A stretch of DNA of 64,000 bases from Clostridia bacterium. GTDB lineage: Bacteria; Bacillota; Clostridia; TANB77; CAG-508. This document shows, piece by piece, positions 36,253 through 44,911 of this stretch (the first letter of the stretch is position 1; each line of letters begins with the position of its first letter). The position numbers and the translations under genes were made by a program. The DNA lies in contig JARHYK010000018.1 in assembly GCA_029258515.1 (NCBI GenBank), forward strand, positions 46,430-110,429, given 5' to 3'. The notes below the pieces were generated by a model. That model worked only from the letters and a program-made list of their open reading frames with translations. It was not told the DNA's origin and ran no database searches.

Positions 36253-36620
36253 GATTATTATAGTTCTATTATAAGGATAAAATAATAGAGAAAAAATAGT
36301 TTATTTAATGAGAGATTTTGAATAATTTAGAAATTATTGCAATTTTGATAAAATGTTAAAATGAAAAATTGTATTTTTTAAGTATTAGGGGAGAAAATTA
36401 TAAAGTAAACCACTGTATATATAATAGGAAACTTTATAGATTTACCATTTAGAATTTATGATGGAGGTATTGTCATGATTTAAAATCATTTAATTAAAAA
36501 TAAGAATATAGTGTTTATCCTTCAAAACATAACCCTTCACATCAATAATTTATATGTGAATAATAAATTTTTTAAAACATATAAATTGAATAAATAAATT
36601 AAAATGAACAGGAGGAAACT
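36253..36620. other. non-coding stretch upstream of the recombinase module
   Basis: About 370 nt of AT-rich DNA with no supportable gene. ATGGAGGTATTGTC at about 36462 leads into ATG ATT TAA, a two-codon frame that could be a vestigial leader. I see no clear promoter hexamers. Confidence 0.4.
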
Positions 36621-36722
36621 ATGTGCGAATCATTTAAAATTAATGTGTATTTTGATGAAAAGGGAGAAGAATTAGAAAGCTTAATAGAGCAGGTACTAAT
36701 TGATATATTAGAGAAAAAATAA
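36621..36722 (+). CDS. 33-residue acidic small protein before the recombinase
   Basis: ATG lies 7 nt after AGGAGG and the frame runs 33 codons to TAA: it starts 'MCESFKINVYFDEKGEELES' and ends in an acidic helix. Small ORFs of this kind often precede large serine recombinases in Gram-positive integrative elements. Function unknown. It lies 40 nt before the recombinase and may be translated from the same mRNA. Confidence 0.6.
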   Translation: MCESFKINVYFDEKGEELESLIEQVLIDILEKK

Positions 36723-36762
36723 CAAAGAAATTTTTATTATTTGAGCATAGGAAGGAGGAGCA

Positions 36763-38323
36763 ATGCTTGAACAAATAGAAAAAACAATATACAAGGTAGC
36801 AATTTATATAAGATTATCAAAAGAAGATATAGATAGAGGTTATGATGAAAGTGAAAGTATAAAAAATCAAAGAACATTATTAACAGAATATGTAGCAAAA
36901 TTAGGAGGAGAATATGAACTTGTAGACTTTTATATTGACCAAGGTTACACAGGAACAAATTTTAACAGACCAGCTTTTCAACAAATGATTAGAGATATAA
37001 ATTTAGGAAAAGTTAATATGGTTGTAACAAAAGACTTATCTCGTTTAGGTCGTGATTACATAGAAACAGGAGAATACATAGAAAAGTGGTTCCCTGAAAA
37101 TAATGTTAGATATGTTTCAGTAACAGATGGAATAGATACTTTTGAAACATCGAATGGAAATAATGATATTGCACCATTTAAATCTATATTAAATGATATG
37201 TATTCTAAAGATTTATCCAAGAAAATTAGGACAGCATTACATACTATGCAAAAACAAGGAAAGTGGGTAGGAGGAAAAACAGCATTAGGATATATGAAAG
37301 ACCCAAACGATAAAAATAAATTAATTATTTGTAAGCAAGAAGCGGAAATAGTAAAAAATATTTTTAATATGGCTGTTTTGCGGAAATGATATAGGAGTAA
37401 TAAAAAATTATCTTAATGACAATAAAATACCAACGGCAAATCAATTAAGGTATAACAAAGCAACATTTTGGGAAAATAAAACAGTGAAAAATATTTTGAA
37501 AAATGAAGTATATATTGGAAATACAGTTCAAAATAAAAGAAGTAGAATTAGTTATAAAAATAGGAAAATGAGAACTAATCCACAAGAACAATGGAATATA
37601 GTAGAAAATACACACGAACCAATTATTGATAAGCAGGTGTTTAATAAAGTACAAAAAATGGTAATTGTACAAAGATATAATAGAAATGAAAAAAAGCATA
37701 AGTTTTTATTAGACGGATTGTTGGTTTGTTATGAGTGCAAACACAAAATAGGAGTAAGAAAAAAGAAAAATGGATATATGTTTATGATATGTAATAATTA
37801 TCGTAGAAACTCAAAATTAGGACTTTGCACATCACATGGATTTAGCTATGATACATTAGAAAAAAACATACTACAATATATAAAAAACATATTTTTAGCA
37901 ATTGATAGTAAAAAGATAGAATTGAACATAAAAAATAATCAAACAAAACAAGATTATGGAAAAATGCTTAAACAAAAACAAACAGAAATCAACCTTATAA
38001 AAGATAACATAGACAAAATGTATGTTGATAAATTAGATAATAAAATAAGCGAAGAAATGTATGAAAGGTTATTTGATAAATTAATAAATGAAGTGAAACA
38101 AAAAGAAAAAGAATACAATGAATTAAAGATACAAAAAGAAGATAATAGGCAAGATAATAGCAAAGAAATAGAAAAAATTGTCAAAGAATTTTTGAAAGTA
38201 GAAAAGCCAACCCCTGAAATAATGAAAGTAATCATTAATAAAATAGAAATACATCAAGATAAGCAAGTAGATATATATTTTAACTTTAAGAAATTAAATG
38301 ATTTGAAAGATAAATTTTCATAA
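36763..38323 (+). CDS. large serine recombinase, read through a +1 shift at an in-frame CGG
   Basis: Site-specific recombinase that integrates and excises the element. The N-terminal resolvase domain shows 'VAIYIRLSKEDIDRG' with the nucleophilic Ser, 'DQGYTGTNFNRPAFQ', and 'VVTKDLSRLGRDYIETGEY'. A recombinase domain and a zinc ribbon ('CYECKHKIGVRKKKNGYMFMIC') with a C-terminal coiled coil follow. The frame breaks at CGG 37381-37383, one codon before a TGA. Skipping its C gives 'NMAVL-GNDIGVIKNYLND', the expected Gly of the recombinase domain. The joined protein has 519 residues, normal for TnpX-like enzymes. Confidence 0.88.
37381..37383 (+). other. frame-break site: in-frame CGG in the serine recombinase
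   Basis: Zero frame reads TTG CGG AAA TGA (stop). Skipping the C reads TTG, GGA, AAT, GAT and continues for 313 codons of conserved recombinase sequence. Confidence 0.85.
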
Positions 38324-38339
38324 ATGTATTAATAAAAAT

Positions 38340-38395
38340 GACTAATTTAATATTGAATGCTAAATTAGTCAAAAAATAAAATTTAAACTGTCTAC
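38340..38395. repeat. element right-end structure: hairpin and terminal inverse repeat
   Basis: GACTAATTTA (38340-38349) pairs perfectly over 10 bp with TAAATTAGTC (38361-38370) after the recombinase gene. TGTCTAC at 38389-38395 is the inverse of GTAGACA near the left end. Confidence 0.55.
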
Positions 38396-38412
38396 TTTGA
38401 CCTCAACCAGAG

Positions 38413-38704
38413 GGTATTTCTATGGCGGTTCCTATGAAAAATGGTGGAATTCCTAAGTTTAAAGTCGTGTTTTATGTTATTTTATCTGGTGTTACAACAG
38501 GAGTTGGGGCCTTTTTCGGAGCTGTTTTAGGAGGAATTTCTCAAGATATTATTTGTATTTGTTTGAGTTTTGCAGCAGGAGCAATGTTATATATTGTTTC
38601 TCGGTGAGTTAATTCCAGAATCTAATAAGTTATATAGTGGAAAGACTACGGCTATTGGAAATATGATTGGATTCTTAATTGGAATGTTTGCTATGAGTTT
38701 GTAG
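38413..38704 (+). pseudogene. ZIP-family metal transporter, 3' part, with a CGG frame break
   Basis: The C-terminal third of the ZIP protein resumes at the second GGTA: Gly then 'ISMAVPMKNGGIP', TM6-8 and a short end. The zero frame stops at 38607, because CGG (38602-38604) is followed directly by TGA. Skipping the C of CGG reads GGT GAG TTA ATT CCA, giving the conserved ZIP phrase 'YIVSGELIPESNK', then the last helix to a TAG at 38702. So this gene is disturbed twice: by the element and by an apparent +1 recoding site that would predate it. Confidence 0.85.
38602..38604 (+). other. frame-break site: in-frame CGG in the ZIP transporter
   Basis: Zero frame reads TCT CGG TGA. Skipping the C reads TCT, GGT, GAG, TTA and completes the conserved 'SGELIPES' segment. 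Confidence 0.85.
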
Positions 38705-38808
38705 GATAATGACATTAAATTTTATTTGAAATGTTTGATTTTTTATGTTAATTATGCTATAATATTTTGGCAGTTAAAAAACTATTTGCAGAAAGGAATA
38801 TTAAATTG

Positions 38809-39282
38809 ATGGAGAACTTAATTAATTATCTGGAGACTATTAGAAGTAATAAGGAAGCATTTGATGAATTGAAAAAAATTAAAAATGAAGCTGATGAAAT
38901 ATTTAATTGTCATCGGAGTTTAGAAGAAATTCAGAAGATTAAGGATAAGGCGTGGGGAAAACTAATTAAATGGAAGCGTTCTTATCCAGACTTACTAATA
39001 GAGCTAAATATAGAACCTTTTGTAAAATTGGATGAAGAGTTTTCAAAACTAGAAAATGGTGAGATAACTAATAGAGAATTAGTAGAGAATATCAAACCAC
39101 TTGAAAAAACCATTCAAAAAAAGTTGGAACTTTTTGAAAAGAATTTAAAAAGGAGCTATGAAGAAGTTAGCAAATTTTATGATGAGTTTGCTAAGAAAGA
39201 TGAAGTCTTTGGATTTATATTTGAAAATCCGGAGATTAAAAGGATAATAATTAGTGATTTTTTAGGTATTGATAATATCTAA
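38809..39282 (+). CDS. hypothetical helical protein
   Basis: A roughly 157-residue, highly charged, all-helical soluble protein with probable coiled coils ('LEKTIQKKLELFEKNLKRSYEEV'). I do not recognise a family, though the shape recalls YlbF-type or other small Firmicute regulators. GAAAGGA precedes a TTG-ATG pair; either could start translation. It contains a sense-reading in-frame CGG (38914-38916); a +1 shift there would terminate two codons later. That makes it a useful test gene for how CGG is decoded in this organism. Confidence 0.6.
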   Translation: MENLINYLETIRSNKEAFDELKKIKNEADEIFNCHRSLEEIQKIKDKAWGKLIKWKRSYPDLLIELNIEPFVKLDEEFSKLENGEITNRELVENIKPLEKTIQKKLELFEKNLKRSYEEVSKFYDEFAKKDEVFGFIFENPEIKRIIISDFLGIDNI

Positions 39283-39292
39283 AAGAAGGTTC

Positions 39293-39331
39293 AAGTAAGG
39301 ATTCTACTATGTTGTGGAATCCTTACTTTTA
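39293..39331 (+). terminator. terminator after the helical protein gene
   Basis: AAGTAAGGATTC pairs perfectly with GAATCCTTACTT (12 bp) and is followed by TT. Confidence 0.8.
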
Positions 39332-39422
39332 TATGTGGAGAATATTTTTAAGTTTAGGCTTGCTTTTTATATTTTAATATAGTAAAATACAAACAGAGTT
39401 TTGAATGAAAAGAGGAATAAAA

Positions 39423-41744
39423 ATGGCAGAAAATGAATTGTTGAAAGGGTTAAATGATAAACAATATGAAGCAGTAGTAAATACAGAAGGACCATGTTTG
39501 GTAATAGCTGGTGCAGGTAGTGGTAAGACTAAAGTTTTAACACATAAAATTGCATATTTGATTAAAGAAAAAAATGTAAAACCATGGAATATTTTAGCAA
39601 TTACTTTTACAAATAAAGCTGCTAATGAAATGAAAGAGAGAATAGCAGGATTAGTTGGAGATGTTGCACAAGATATTTGGATGGGGACGTTTCACTCTAT
39701 TTGTGTTAGAATATTGAGAAAGTTTATAGATAGAATAGGGTTTGATACTTCGTTTATTATATTTGATACTTCAGACCAAAAAACAATGATTAAAAATTGT
39801 ATGAAAGAATTAAATATAGATGATAAAAATTTGAATGACAGAAGTATTCAGTATGAAATAAGTAATGCAAAAAATGAAATGTTAACTCCAGAAGCTTTTG
39901 AAATGAGAGTAAAAGGAGATTATAGAAGAGAACTAATTGCTAGTGTTTATACTTTATATCAAAAAAGGCTAAAAGAAAACAATGCAATAGATTTTGATGA
40001 TATTATTAATTTTACAATAAAAATATTGTTAGAAAATAGTGATGTTTTGGAATATTATGCGGGTAAATTTCAATATATTTTAGTAGATGAATATCAAGAT
40101 ACAAATAAATCTCAATTTACATTAATAACAATGCTTGCAGCTGTTAATGGTAATGTTACTGCTGTTGGTGATAATGATCAAGGTATTTATTCTTTTAGGG
40201 GTGCTGACATTTCAAATATTTTGAATTTTGAAAGAGACTTTCCTGGTACTAAAATTATTAAACTTGAACAAAATTATCGTTGTACAGGTAATATTTTAAA
40301 AGCTGCAAATAGTGTTATAAAGAACAATGAAGTGAAATATAAAAAGGAATTGTGGACTGATAATGAGGTAGGAGCACTGCCTAAAGTTTATTTGGCAGAT
40401 AATGAATATGATGAAGGAAGTTATATTGTTAAAGAAATAAATAGATTAAAAAGAGAAGAATATTTAAAATATTCAGATTGTGCGGTTTTGTATAGAATGA
40501 ATACTCAATCAAGAGCAATAGAGGATATTTTAAGAAGAGAAAATATACCATATAAAATTATTGGAGGACTTAAGTTTTATGAAAGAAAAGAAATAAAAGA
40601 TATTATTTCATATCTTAGATTAATTCAAAATTTGGCTGATAATTTAAGTTTAAAAAGAGTTATTAATGAACCTAAAAGAGGAATTGGAAAAACTAGTTTA
40701 GAAAATGTTGAAAAATTAGCAAGTGCTAATGGTGTTTCTATGTATGAAGTTATAAAAAATGCTGATACTTATGGGCTAAATAGAGTTTTTATAAATTCTA
40801 GGGAGTTTGTAAATTGTATTGAGGAAATGAGAGCTAAAAAAGATGATATTTCTATTTCTGAATTAATTACTAAGACTTTGAAAATATCTGGATATATGAA
40901 GGCTTTAGAAGATGAAAATACTGTGGAAGCTGAAAATAGGATAGCAAACTTAGAAGAATTTTTAAATGTTGCAATAGAGTTTGAAGAAGAATCTGCTGAT
41001 AATACTTTGAGCGAATTTTTAGAGGGAATTACATTATCTAGTGATTTAGATAATATGGAAGAAACAGAAGATAATGTAACTTTGATGACATTACATAGTG
41101 CTAAAGGATTAGAATTTCCAGCAGTGTTTTTGGTAGGAATGGAAGAAGGGATTTTTCCAGGGTATAAATCTATTGGCGAAGAAAAGGAATTAGAAGAAGA
41201 AAGGCGATTGTGTTATGTTGGAATTACTAGAGCTAAGGAATATTTATTTTTAACTTGTAGTAGGCAAAGAACCGTTTTTGGATCTACTAGTTGTAATCCA
41301 GTTTCAAGATTTTTAAATGAAATACCTAAACAATTATTAGATGGTTATGATGAAGTATTTGAAACAGGTAAAACAGAAAGAAATTCTTTTGCTGATTCTA
41401 AATATAGTTGGTCATATGGAAGTGGAAATAATAGTAGTGTTAAAAGTTATAAAATGGAAGGAACTGGAATAGGAGTGGCAGCTTCTAGCGGTAAAACTGG
41501 TGTTTTCCAAAGAACTGCTGAGAGCTTTTTGAGTTCACTCGGAAAGAAAAAAATGAGCAGTGGTAATAATGTGGATTTATCAAAATATGGTCCTGGAGTT
41601 AAAGTATTTCATAAAAAATTTGGACAAGGTGTTATTTCTAGTGTTGAACCAGAAAATGATGACTTAAAAGTAGATATTCAGTTTGATAAGTTTGGCCATA
41701 AAAGATTAATGGCAAAATTTGCTAATTTGGAAGTGATTGATTAA
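39423..41744 (+). CDS. pcrA: ATP-dependent DNA helicase PcrA (UvrD family)
   Basis: A 773-residue superfamily 1A helicase acting in repair and replication restart. Motifs in order: Q-motif 'LNDKQYEAV', Walker A 'GAGSGKTKVL' (motif I), 'FTNKAANEMKERI' (Ia), 'DEYQDTNKSQ' (II), 'GDNDQGIYSFRGAD' (III), 'LEQNYRC' (IV), 'LMTLHSAKGLEFPAVF' (V) and 'RRLCYVGITRAK' (VI). The C-terminus has the RNA-polymerase-binding Tudor-like domain ('VFHKKFGQGVISSV'), which marks PcrA. ATG at 39423 follows AGAGGAATAAAA; the ATG at 39405 is less well placed. Confidence 0.95.
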   Translation: MAENELLKGLNDKQYEAVVNTEGPCLVIAGAGSGKTKVLTHKIAYLIKEKNVKPWNILAITFTNKAANEMKERIAGLVGDVAQDIWMGTFHSICVRILRKFIDRIGFDTSFIIFDTSDQKTMIKNCMKELNIDDKNLNDRSIQYEISNAKNEMLTPEAFEMRVKGDYRRELIASVYTLYQKRLKENNAIDFDDIINFTIKILLENSDVLEYYAGKFQYILVDEYQDTNKSQFTLITMLAAVNGNVTAVGDNDQGIYSFRGADISNILNFERDFPGTKIIKLEQNYRCTGNILKAANSVIKNNEVKYKKELWTDNEVGALPKVYLADNEYDEGSYIVKEINRLKREEYLKYSDCAVLYRMNTQSRAIEDILRRENIPYKIIGGLKFYERKEIKDIISYLRLIQNLADNLSLKRVINEPKRGIGKTSLENVEKLASANGVSMYEVIKNADTYGLNRVFINSREFVNCIEEMRAKKDDISISELITKTLKISGYMKALEDENTVEAENRIANLEEFLNVAIEFEEESADNTLSEFLEGITLSSDLDNMEETEDNVTLMTLHSAKGLEFPAVFLVGMEEGIFPGYKSIGEEKELEEERRLCYVGITRAKEYLFLTCSRQRTVFGSTSCNPVSRFLNEIPKQLLDGYDEVFETGKTERNSFADSKYSWSYGSGNNSSVKSYKMEGTGIGVAASSGKTGVFQRTAESFLSSLGKKKMSSGNNVDLSKYGPGVKVFHKKFGQGVISSVEPENDDLKVDIQFDKFGHKRLMAKFANLEVID

Positions 41745-41749
41745 ATAAG

Positions 41750-41777
41750 AAAAGAATGCGTAGTGCATTCTTTTTTT
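41750..41777. terminator. bidirectional terminator between pcrA and the acyl-CoA ligase
   Basis: AAAAGAATGC and GCATTCTTTT form a 10-bp stem with a 5-nt loop; T runs flank both sides. Confidence 0.85.
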
Positions 41778-41780
41778 ATT

Positions 41781-43502
41781 TTAATTAGTTAAGTATTTTT
41801 TTATTTCTTCATTTCTCTTAATTTTTTTAGTTGTAGTTTTAATTAATTCGTCATCTCTAAGGAACATATTTTTTATGTATTTATATGGTGGTAATGTTTT
41901 GTTAATTTGTTTAATTTTTTCCCAAATTATTTTTTCTAGTTCTTTTTTAGAGATGTTATTATATTTTTCTTTTACAATATCTTTGTTGTATACTATTACA
42001 ATAGATAATTTTATATCATTTTTTTTGTTTTGTTCAGGCATTCCAAAAACAAAAGATTCTTCAACTTCGTCTATTCGGTTAACTAAAATTTCTAATTCTT
42101 CAGGGAATATTTTTTTACCGTTTTTTAGAACTATCATATCTTTTTTTCTTCCAGTTATGAACAAGAAACCTTGTTTATCTATGAATGCTAAATCACCTGT
42201 ATAAAACCAACCGTCTTTTAAGACTTCATTTGTGGCTTTAGGGTTTTCGTAATAACCTAACATGACGTTTGGTCCTTTTACTTTTAGTTCTCCTATTCCG
42301 TTCGAATCTTTATTTTCTAGTTCAATTTCAACATTTTCCATAGGAATACCAACAGAACCATATTTGATTTTTTTATGATTTTCAGCACTTATTACAGGAG
42401 ATGTTTCTGTTAAACCGTAACCTTGTACTAGTCTTATTCCTAGTTCATTAAATCCTTTGGCTACGTTTTTATCTAAAGGTGCTCCTCCAGATATTATAAA
42501 TCTTAGGCTTCCTCCTAGTTCATCTATTATTTGTTTAAATAATTTTCTTCTAATGTCTATGTGAAAATGTAATAAAAAATTGCTTATTTTTTTGGCTAAA
42601 ACTACTTTTTTTGTTTTACCTTTTTTTTCAATTCCTTGTTGTAACTTTTTATATATAGCTTCTAATAGTAGTGGAACTCCAACAAAAACTGAAATTTTAT
42701 ATTCTTTTAAATTTTGTGCTATGTATCGTAGTCCATCTGGAAAAGCTGTGGTTATTCCGTATGCTAGCATTACAACCATTGCAGTGGAACCTAGAATGTG
42801 ATGAAATGGTAAAAATGCTAGATTTATATCATTTTCAGAAAAATCTTCTACTAGTTGCATACTGTATATGTTAGATGTAATGTTATTTTGTGATAGCATT
42901 ACTGCTTTTGATTTAGAGGTTGTTCCAGAGGTGAATAATAGTATTGACATTTTATATGAATCAATTTCTATATCCTTGTAAGTTGTATTACCTTTTTCTA
43001 TTAATTTTTTTCCTTCTTCTAATAATTTTGGGATAGAATCATAATTTTCTAGGTTTTTCATACAAATGTAGTTTTCTATATTTGTGTTTTTTCTTTTTTT
43101 TATTGTTTCAATATTACTTATATATTTTTCATCAAATACTACTATATCTGCTTTACTACGGATTAGGCAACTTTCTAGTTCGTTAATTTGAAGTTCTTTA
43201 TCTAGGGGAATGGATACAATATTACCTAGTAAATTTGTGAGATGTGTTAGGCTCCATTCATATCTATTTCTTCCTACAATTGCAATTCTTTTGTTTTGAT
43301 AGCCTAGATTATAAAATTGCGTTCCTAGTGCATTTATATTTTCAAGTAATTGTTTATATGTGATATTTTTATAGCTAATTTTAGTTCCTTTTTTGTTTTT
43401 TATTATATAAGCTATATTGTTTTCAAATTTTTTGGAACAATCATATATTAGTTCTTTTATGTTTTGATATTTAGTGGCTTTAAAATATTTTTCTCTTTCC
43501 AT
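41781..43502 (-). CDS. AMP-dependent synthetase, long-chain acyl-CoA ligase type
   Basis: A 573-residue ANL-superfamily enzyme that activates a carboxylate with ATP and usually transfers it to CoA. It shows the P-loop 'ILLFTSGTTSKSKAVM', 'FLPFHHILGS', 'ISGGAPLDKNVAKGF', 'QGYGLTETSPV', the hinge 'DGWFYTGDLAFIDKQGF' and 'ITGRKKDMIVLKNGKKI', with the catalytic Lys region near 'TTKKIKRNE'. The substrate is probably a fatty acid but could be another acyl group, and several homologues are acyl-ACP or peptide-related. ATG at 43502 is preceded by AAGGAG, so the longer ATG at 43529 is not used. Confidence 0.87.
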   Translation of the reverse strand: MEREKYFKATKYQNIKELIYDCSKKFENNIAYIIKNKKGTKISYKNITYKQLLENINALGTQFYNLGYQNKRIAIVGRNRYEWSLTHLTNLLGNIVSIPLDKELQINELESCLIRSKADIVVFDEKYISNIETIKKRKNTNIENYICMKNLENYDSIPKLLEEGKKLIEKGNTTYKDIEIDSYKMSILLFTSGTTSKSKAVMLSQNNITSNIYSMQLVEDFSENDINLAFLPFHHILGSTAMVVMLAYGITTAFPDGLRYIAQNLKEYKISVFVGVPLLLEAIYKKLQQGIEKKGKTKKVVLAKKISNFLLHFHIDIRRKLFKQIIDELGGSLRFIISGGAPLDKNVAKGFNELGIRLVQGYGLTETSPVISAENHKKIKYGSVGIPMENVEIELENKDSNGIGELKVKGPNVMLGYYENPKATNEVLKDGWFYTGDLAFIDKQGFLFITGRKKDMIVLKNGKKIFPEELEILVNRIDEVEESFVFGMPEQNKKNDIKLSIVIVYNKDIVKEKYNNISKKELEKIIWEKIKQINKTLPPYKYIKNMFLRDDELIKTTTKKIKRNEEIKKYLTN

Positions 43503-43602
43503 ATTATCTACTCCTTTATCTAGTATCAATTACTAGATTACCATATTTTGAATAACTTGTCAATTGAGTGACTGAGTATTCAAATTTGCATTTGAATTTT
43601 TG

Positions 43603-43631
43603 TTGACTAATAGTAAAATAGATGATATTAT
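43603..43631 (+). promoter_or_regulatory. promoter of the DUF1836 gene
   Basis: TTGACT (43603-43608) and TATTAT (43626-43631) with 17-nt spacing, 27 nt before the ATG. Confidence 0.55.
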
Positions 43632-43657
43632 TAGCATAGTAGAGGTGAAAAATTAAA

Positions 43658-44179
43658 ATGAAAGAGATCGAATTTAAACGAGATGAGGAAATTAAAAATT
43701 TCCATTTTCCAAGATGGAGTGAATTTCCAAATGTTGATTTATATTTAGACCAAGTTGTTAATTTAATTGAACAATATTTGGATAAATATATTGTGAATTC
43801 AAATGAGAAGAATGAAAAATTGGTTACTAAGACAATGATAAATAATTATGTGAAACATAAAGTAGTAAAGCCACCAGTGAATAAAAAATATAGTCGTGAA
43901 CATTTGGCTTATCTTTTTGTTGTTTTTATTTTAAAACAGATTTATAGTATGGATGAAATTAAATTATTAATTCATTTAGCGATTGAAACTTCTCCAGTTG
44001 AACAAGCATATAATCGTTTTTGTGAAGAGTTAGAAAAAGCCATTCAGTTTACTTTTGAAGGTAAAAGTTATATAGAAGAAGATAAACTTTCTAAAGAACA
44101 ATATTTGCTTAAAAATGTTGTTCAATCTTTTGCTAATAAATTATATGTACAAAGAATTTATTTAAAAACTAGAATTTAA
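43658..44179 (+). CDS. DUF1836 family protein
   Basis: A 173-residue helical protein recognised by the N-terminal 'FHFPRWSEFPNVDLYLDQVV' phrase and the middle 'MINNYVKHKVVKPPVNKKYSREHLAYLF', which looks like a MerR-type winged-helix DNA-binding unit (non-canonical recognition helix). The family is common in Clostridia and has no assigned function; a transcription regulator role is plausible. Single gene with its own promoter and terminator. Confidence 0.8.
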   Translation: MKEIEFKRDEEIKNFHFPRWSEFPNVDLYLDQVVNLIEQYLDKYIVNSNEKNEKLVTKTMINNYVKHKVVKPPVNKKYSREHLAYLFVVFILKQIYSMDEIKLLIHLAIETSPVEQAYNRFCEELEKAIQFTFEGKSYIEEDKLSKEQYLLKNVVQSFANKLYVQRIYLKTRI

Positions 44180-44195
44180 AATTCTAGTTTTTTTT
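44164..44195 (+). terminator. terminator overlapping the DUF1836 stop codon
   Basis: AAACTAGAATTT pairs with AAATTCTAGTTT and is followed by a run of eight or more T. Confidence 0.85.
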
Positions 44196-44262
44196 GTATG
44201 ATGTATAAATTTTTGAAATGTGATTATACTAAAAAAGAAAAAAGATGAAAGGAATGATTAAA

Positions 44263-44451
44263 ATGGCAGATTTGAGTCAAATTGAATTACAAAATTTAAG
44301 ACATTTAATTGGTGCCCATGAAACAGCATATCAAAAATTAAATGCTTATTCAGCTCAGGCGGTGGATCCACAGATAAAACAACTTTTTACAAAGTCAGCA
44401 CAAGATGCATTAAATACTAAACAAAAATTAATGACTTTTTTAAATAATTAG
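44263..44451 (+). CDS. CotF-like spore coat-associated protein, small
   Basis: A 62-residue helical protein starting 'MADLSQIELQNLRHLIGAHE' and ending with a Gln/Lys-rich helix. Together with the next gene it resembles the split CotF/YhcQ-type spore coat proteins of Clostridia, which pack as ferritin-like helices. ATG at 44263 follows AAAGGAATG; the earlier ATG at 44245 overlaps that site. It is 14 nt upstream of its partner. Confidence 0.72.
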   Translation: MADLSQIELQNLRHLIGAHETAYQKLNAYSAQAVDPQIKQLFTKSAQDALNTKQKLMTFLNN

Positions 44452-44465
44452 AAGGAGGAAATATT

Positions 44466-44708
44466 ATGGATGAAAAAACAATGGTTAATGATATCTTAGG
44501 TAGTGTTAAGGCTGATTTGGGTGCATATCAAAAAGCGATAGCAGAAGCTGAAAATGTTGGACTTAGACAGACTTTTCAACAAATTAGAAATAATGATGAA
44601 AGTTTTCAATATGAGTTATTTAAGTTGGCGGAAGCTAAAGGATATTATATTCCAGCTCAAAAGGCTACTGTTACTGAAATTAATACAGTTAAATCTGATT
44701 TAAGTTAG
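44466..44708 (+). CDS. spore coat protein CotF family
   Basis: An 80-residue helical protein with the CotF hallmark 'MVNDILGSVKADLGAYQKAI' and 'NDESFQYELFKLAEAKGYY.PAQKA'. AAGGAGGAAAT precedes the ATG. It forms an operon with the smaller CotF-like gene and ends in a terminator. Expression in the mother cell during sporulation is expected from the family, but I could not identify the sigma factor site. Confidence 0.85.
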   Translation: MDEKTMVNDILGSVKADLGAYQKAIAEAENVGLRQTFQQIRNNDESFQYELFKLAEAKGYYIPAQKATVTEINTVKSDLS

Positions 44709-44713
44709 TTTTT

Positions 44714-44741
44714 AAGATCAAGTATTTACTTGATCTTTTTA
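44714..44741 (+). terminator. terminator of the CotF pair
   Basis: AAGATCAAGT and ACTTGATCTT form a 10-bp stem with a 4-nt loop and a T run. Confidence 0.88.
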
Positions 44742-44911
44742 ATTTACATATCTGAATTTTTAAGTTTATTTTAAAATAGAGAAAATGAAAGAAAAAACAA
44801 GGAAAACAGAGAAAAAACGAGATAAATAACAAATTAATAAACGTAATAAATCTTGCTTTTTTTCAAATATTACAATATTATTACAATATAATTACAAAGG
44901 AGAGTAATGTA

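Larger units (their letters stand above)
31987..38416 (+). mobile_element. 6.43-kb serine-recombinase integrative element inserted in a ZIP transporter gene
   Basis: The element lies between two copies of GGTA (31983-31986 and 38413-38416). Deleting one copy and everything between restores the transporter frame 'HDIPEG-ISMAVP'. Near the ends are GTAGACA (31996-32002) and its inverse TGTCTAC (38389-38395), a short imperfect inverted repeat. The right end carries a large serine recombinase preceded by a 33-residue ORF. The left part carries a four-gene cargo operon and a CYTH gene. No relaxase or conjugation gene is present, so it is either self-mobile within a cell or mobilised by another element. 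Exact ends within the 4-bp overlap cannot be fixed. Confidence 0.88.

Noticed and set aside
36475..36483. Two-codon frame ATG ATT TAA behind a GGAGG-like site as a leader peptide
   Set aside because: Too short to judge and without a recognisable attenuator hairpin next to it.
37403..38323. A separate second recombinase gene starting at the GTG at 37484
   Set aside because: It lacks the catalytic domain and a ribosome binding site. Its sequence continues the first frame exactly through the CGG shift.
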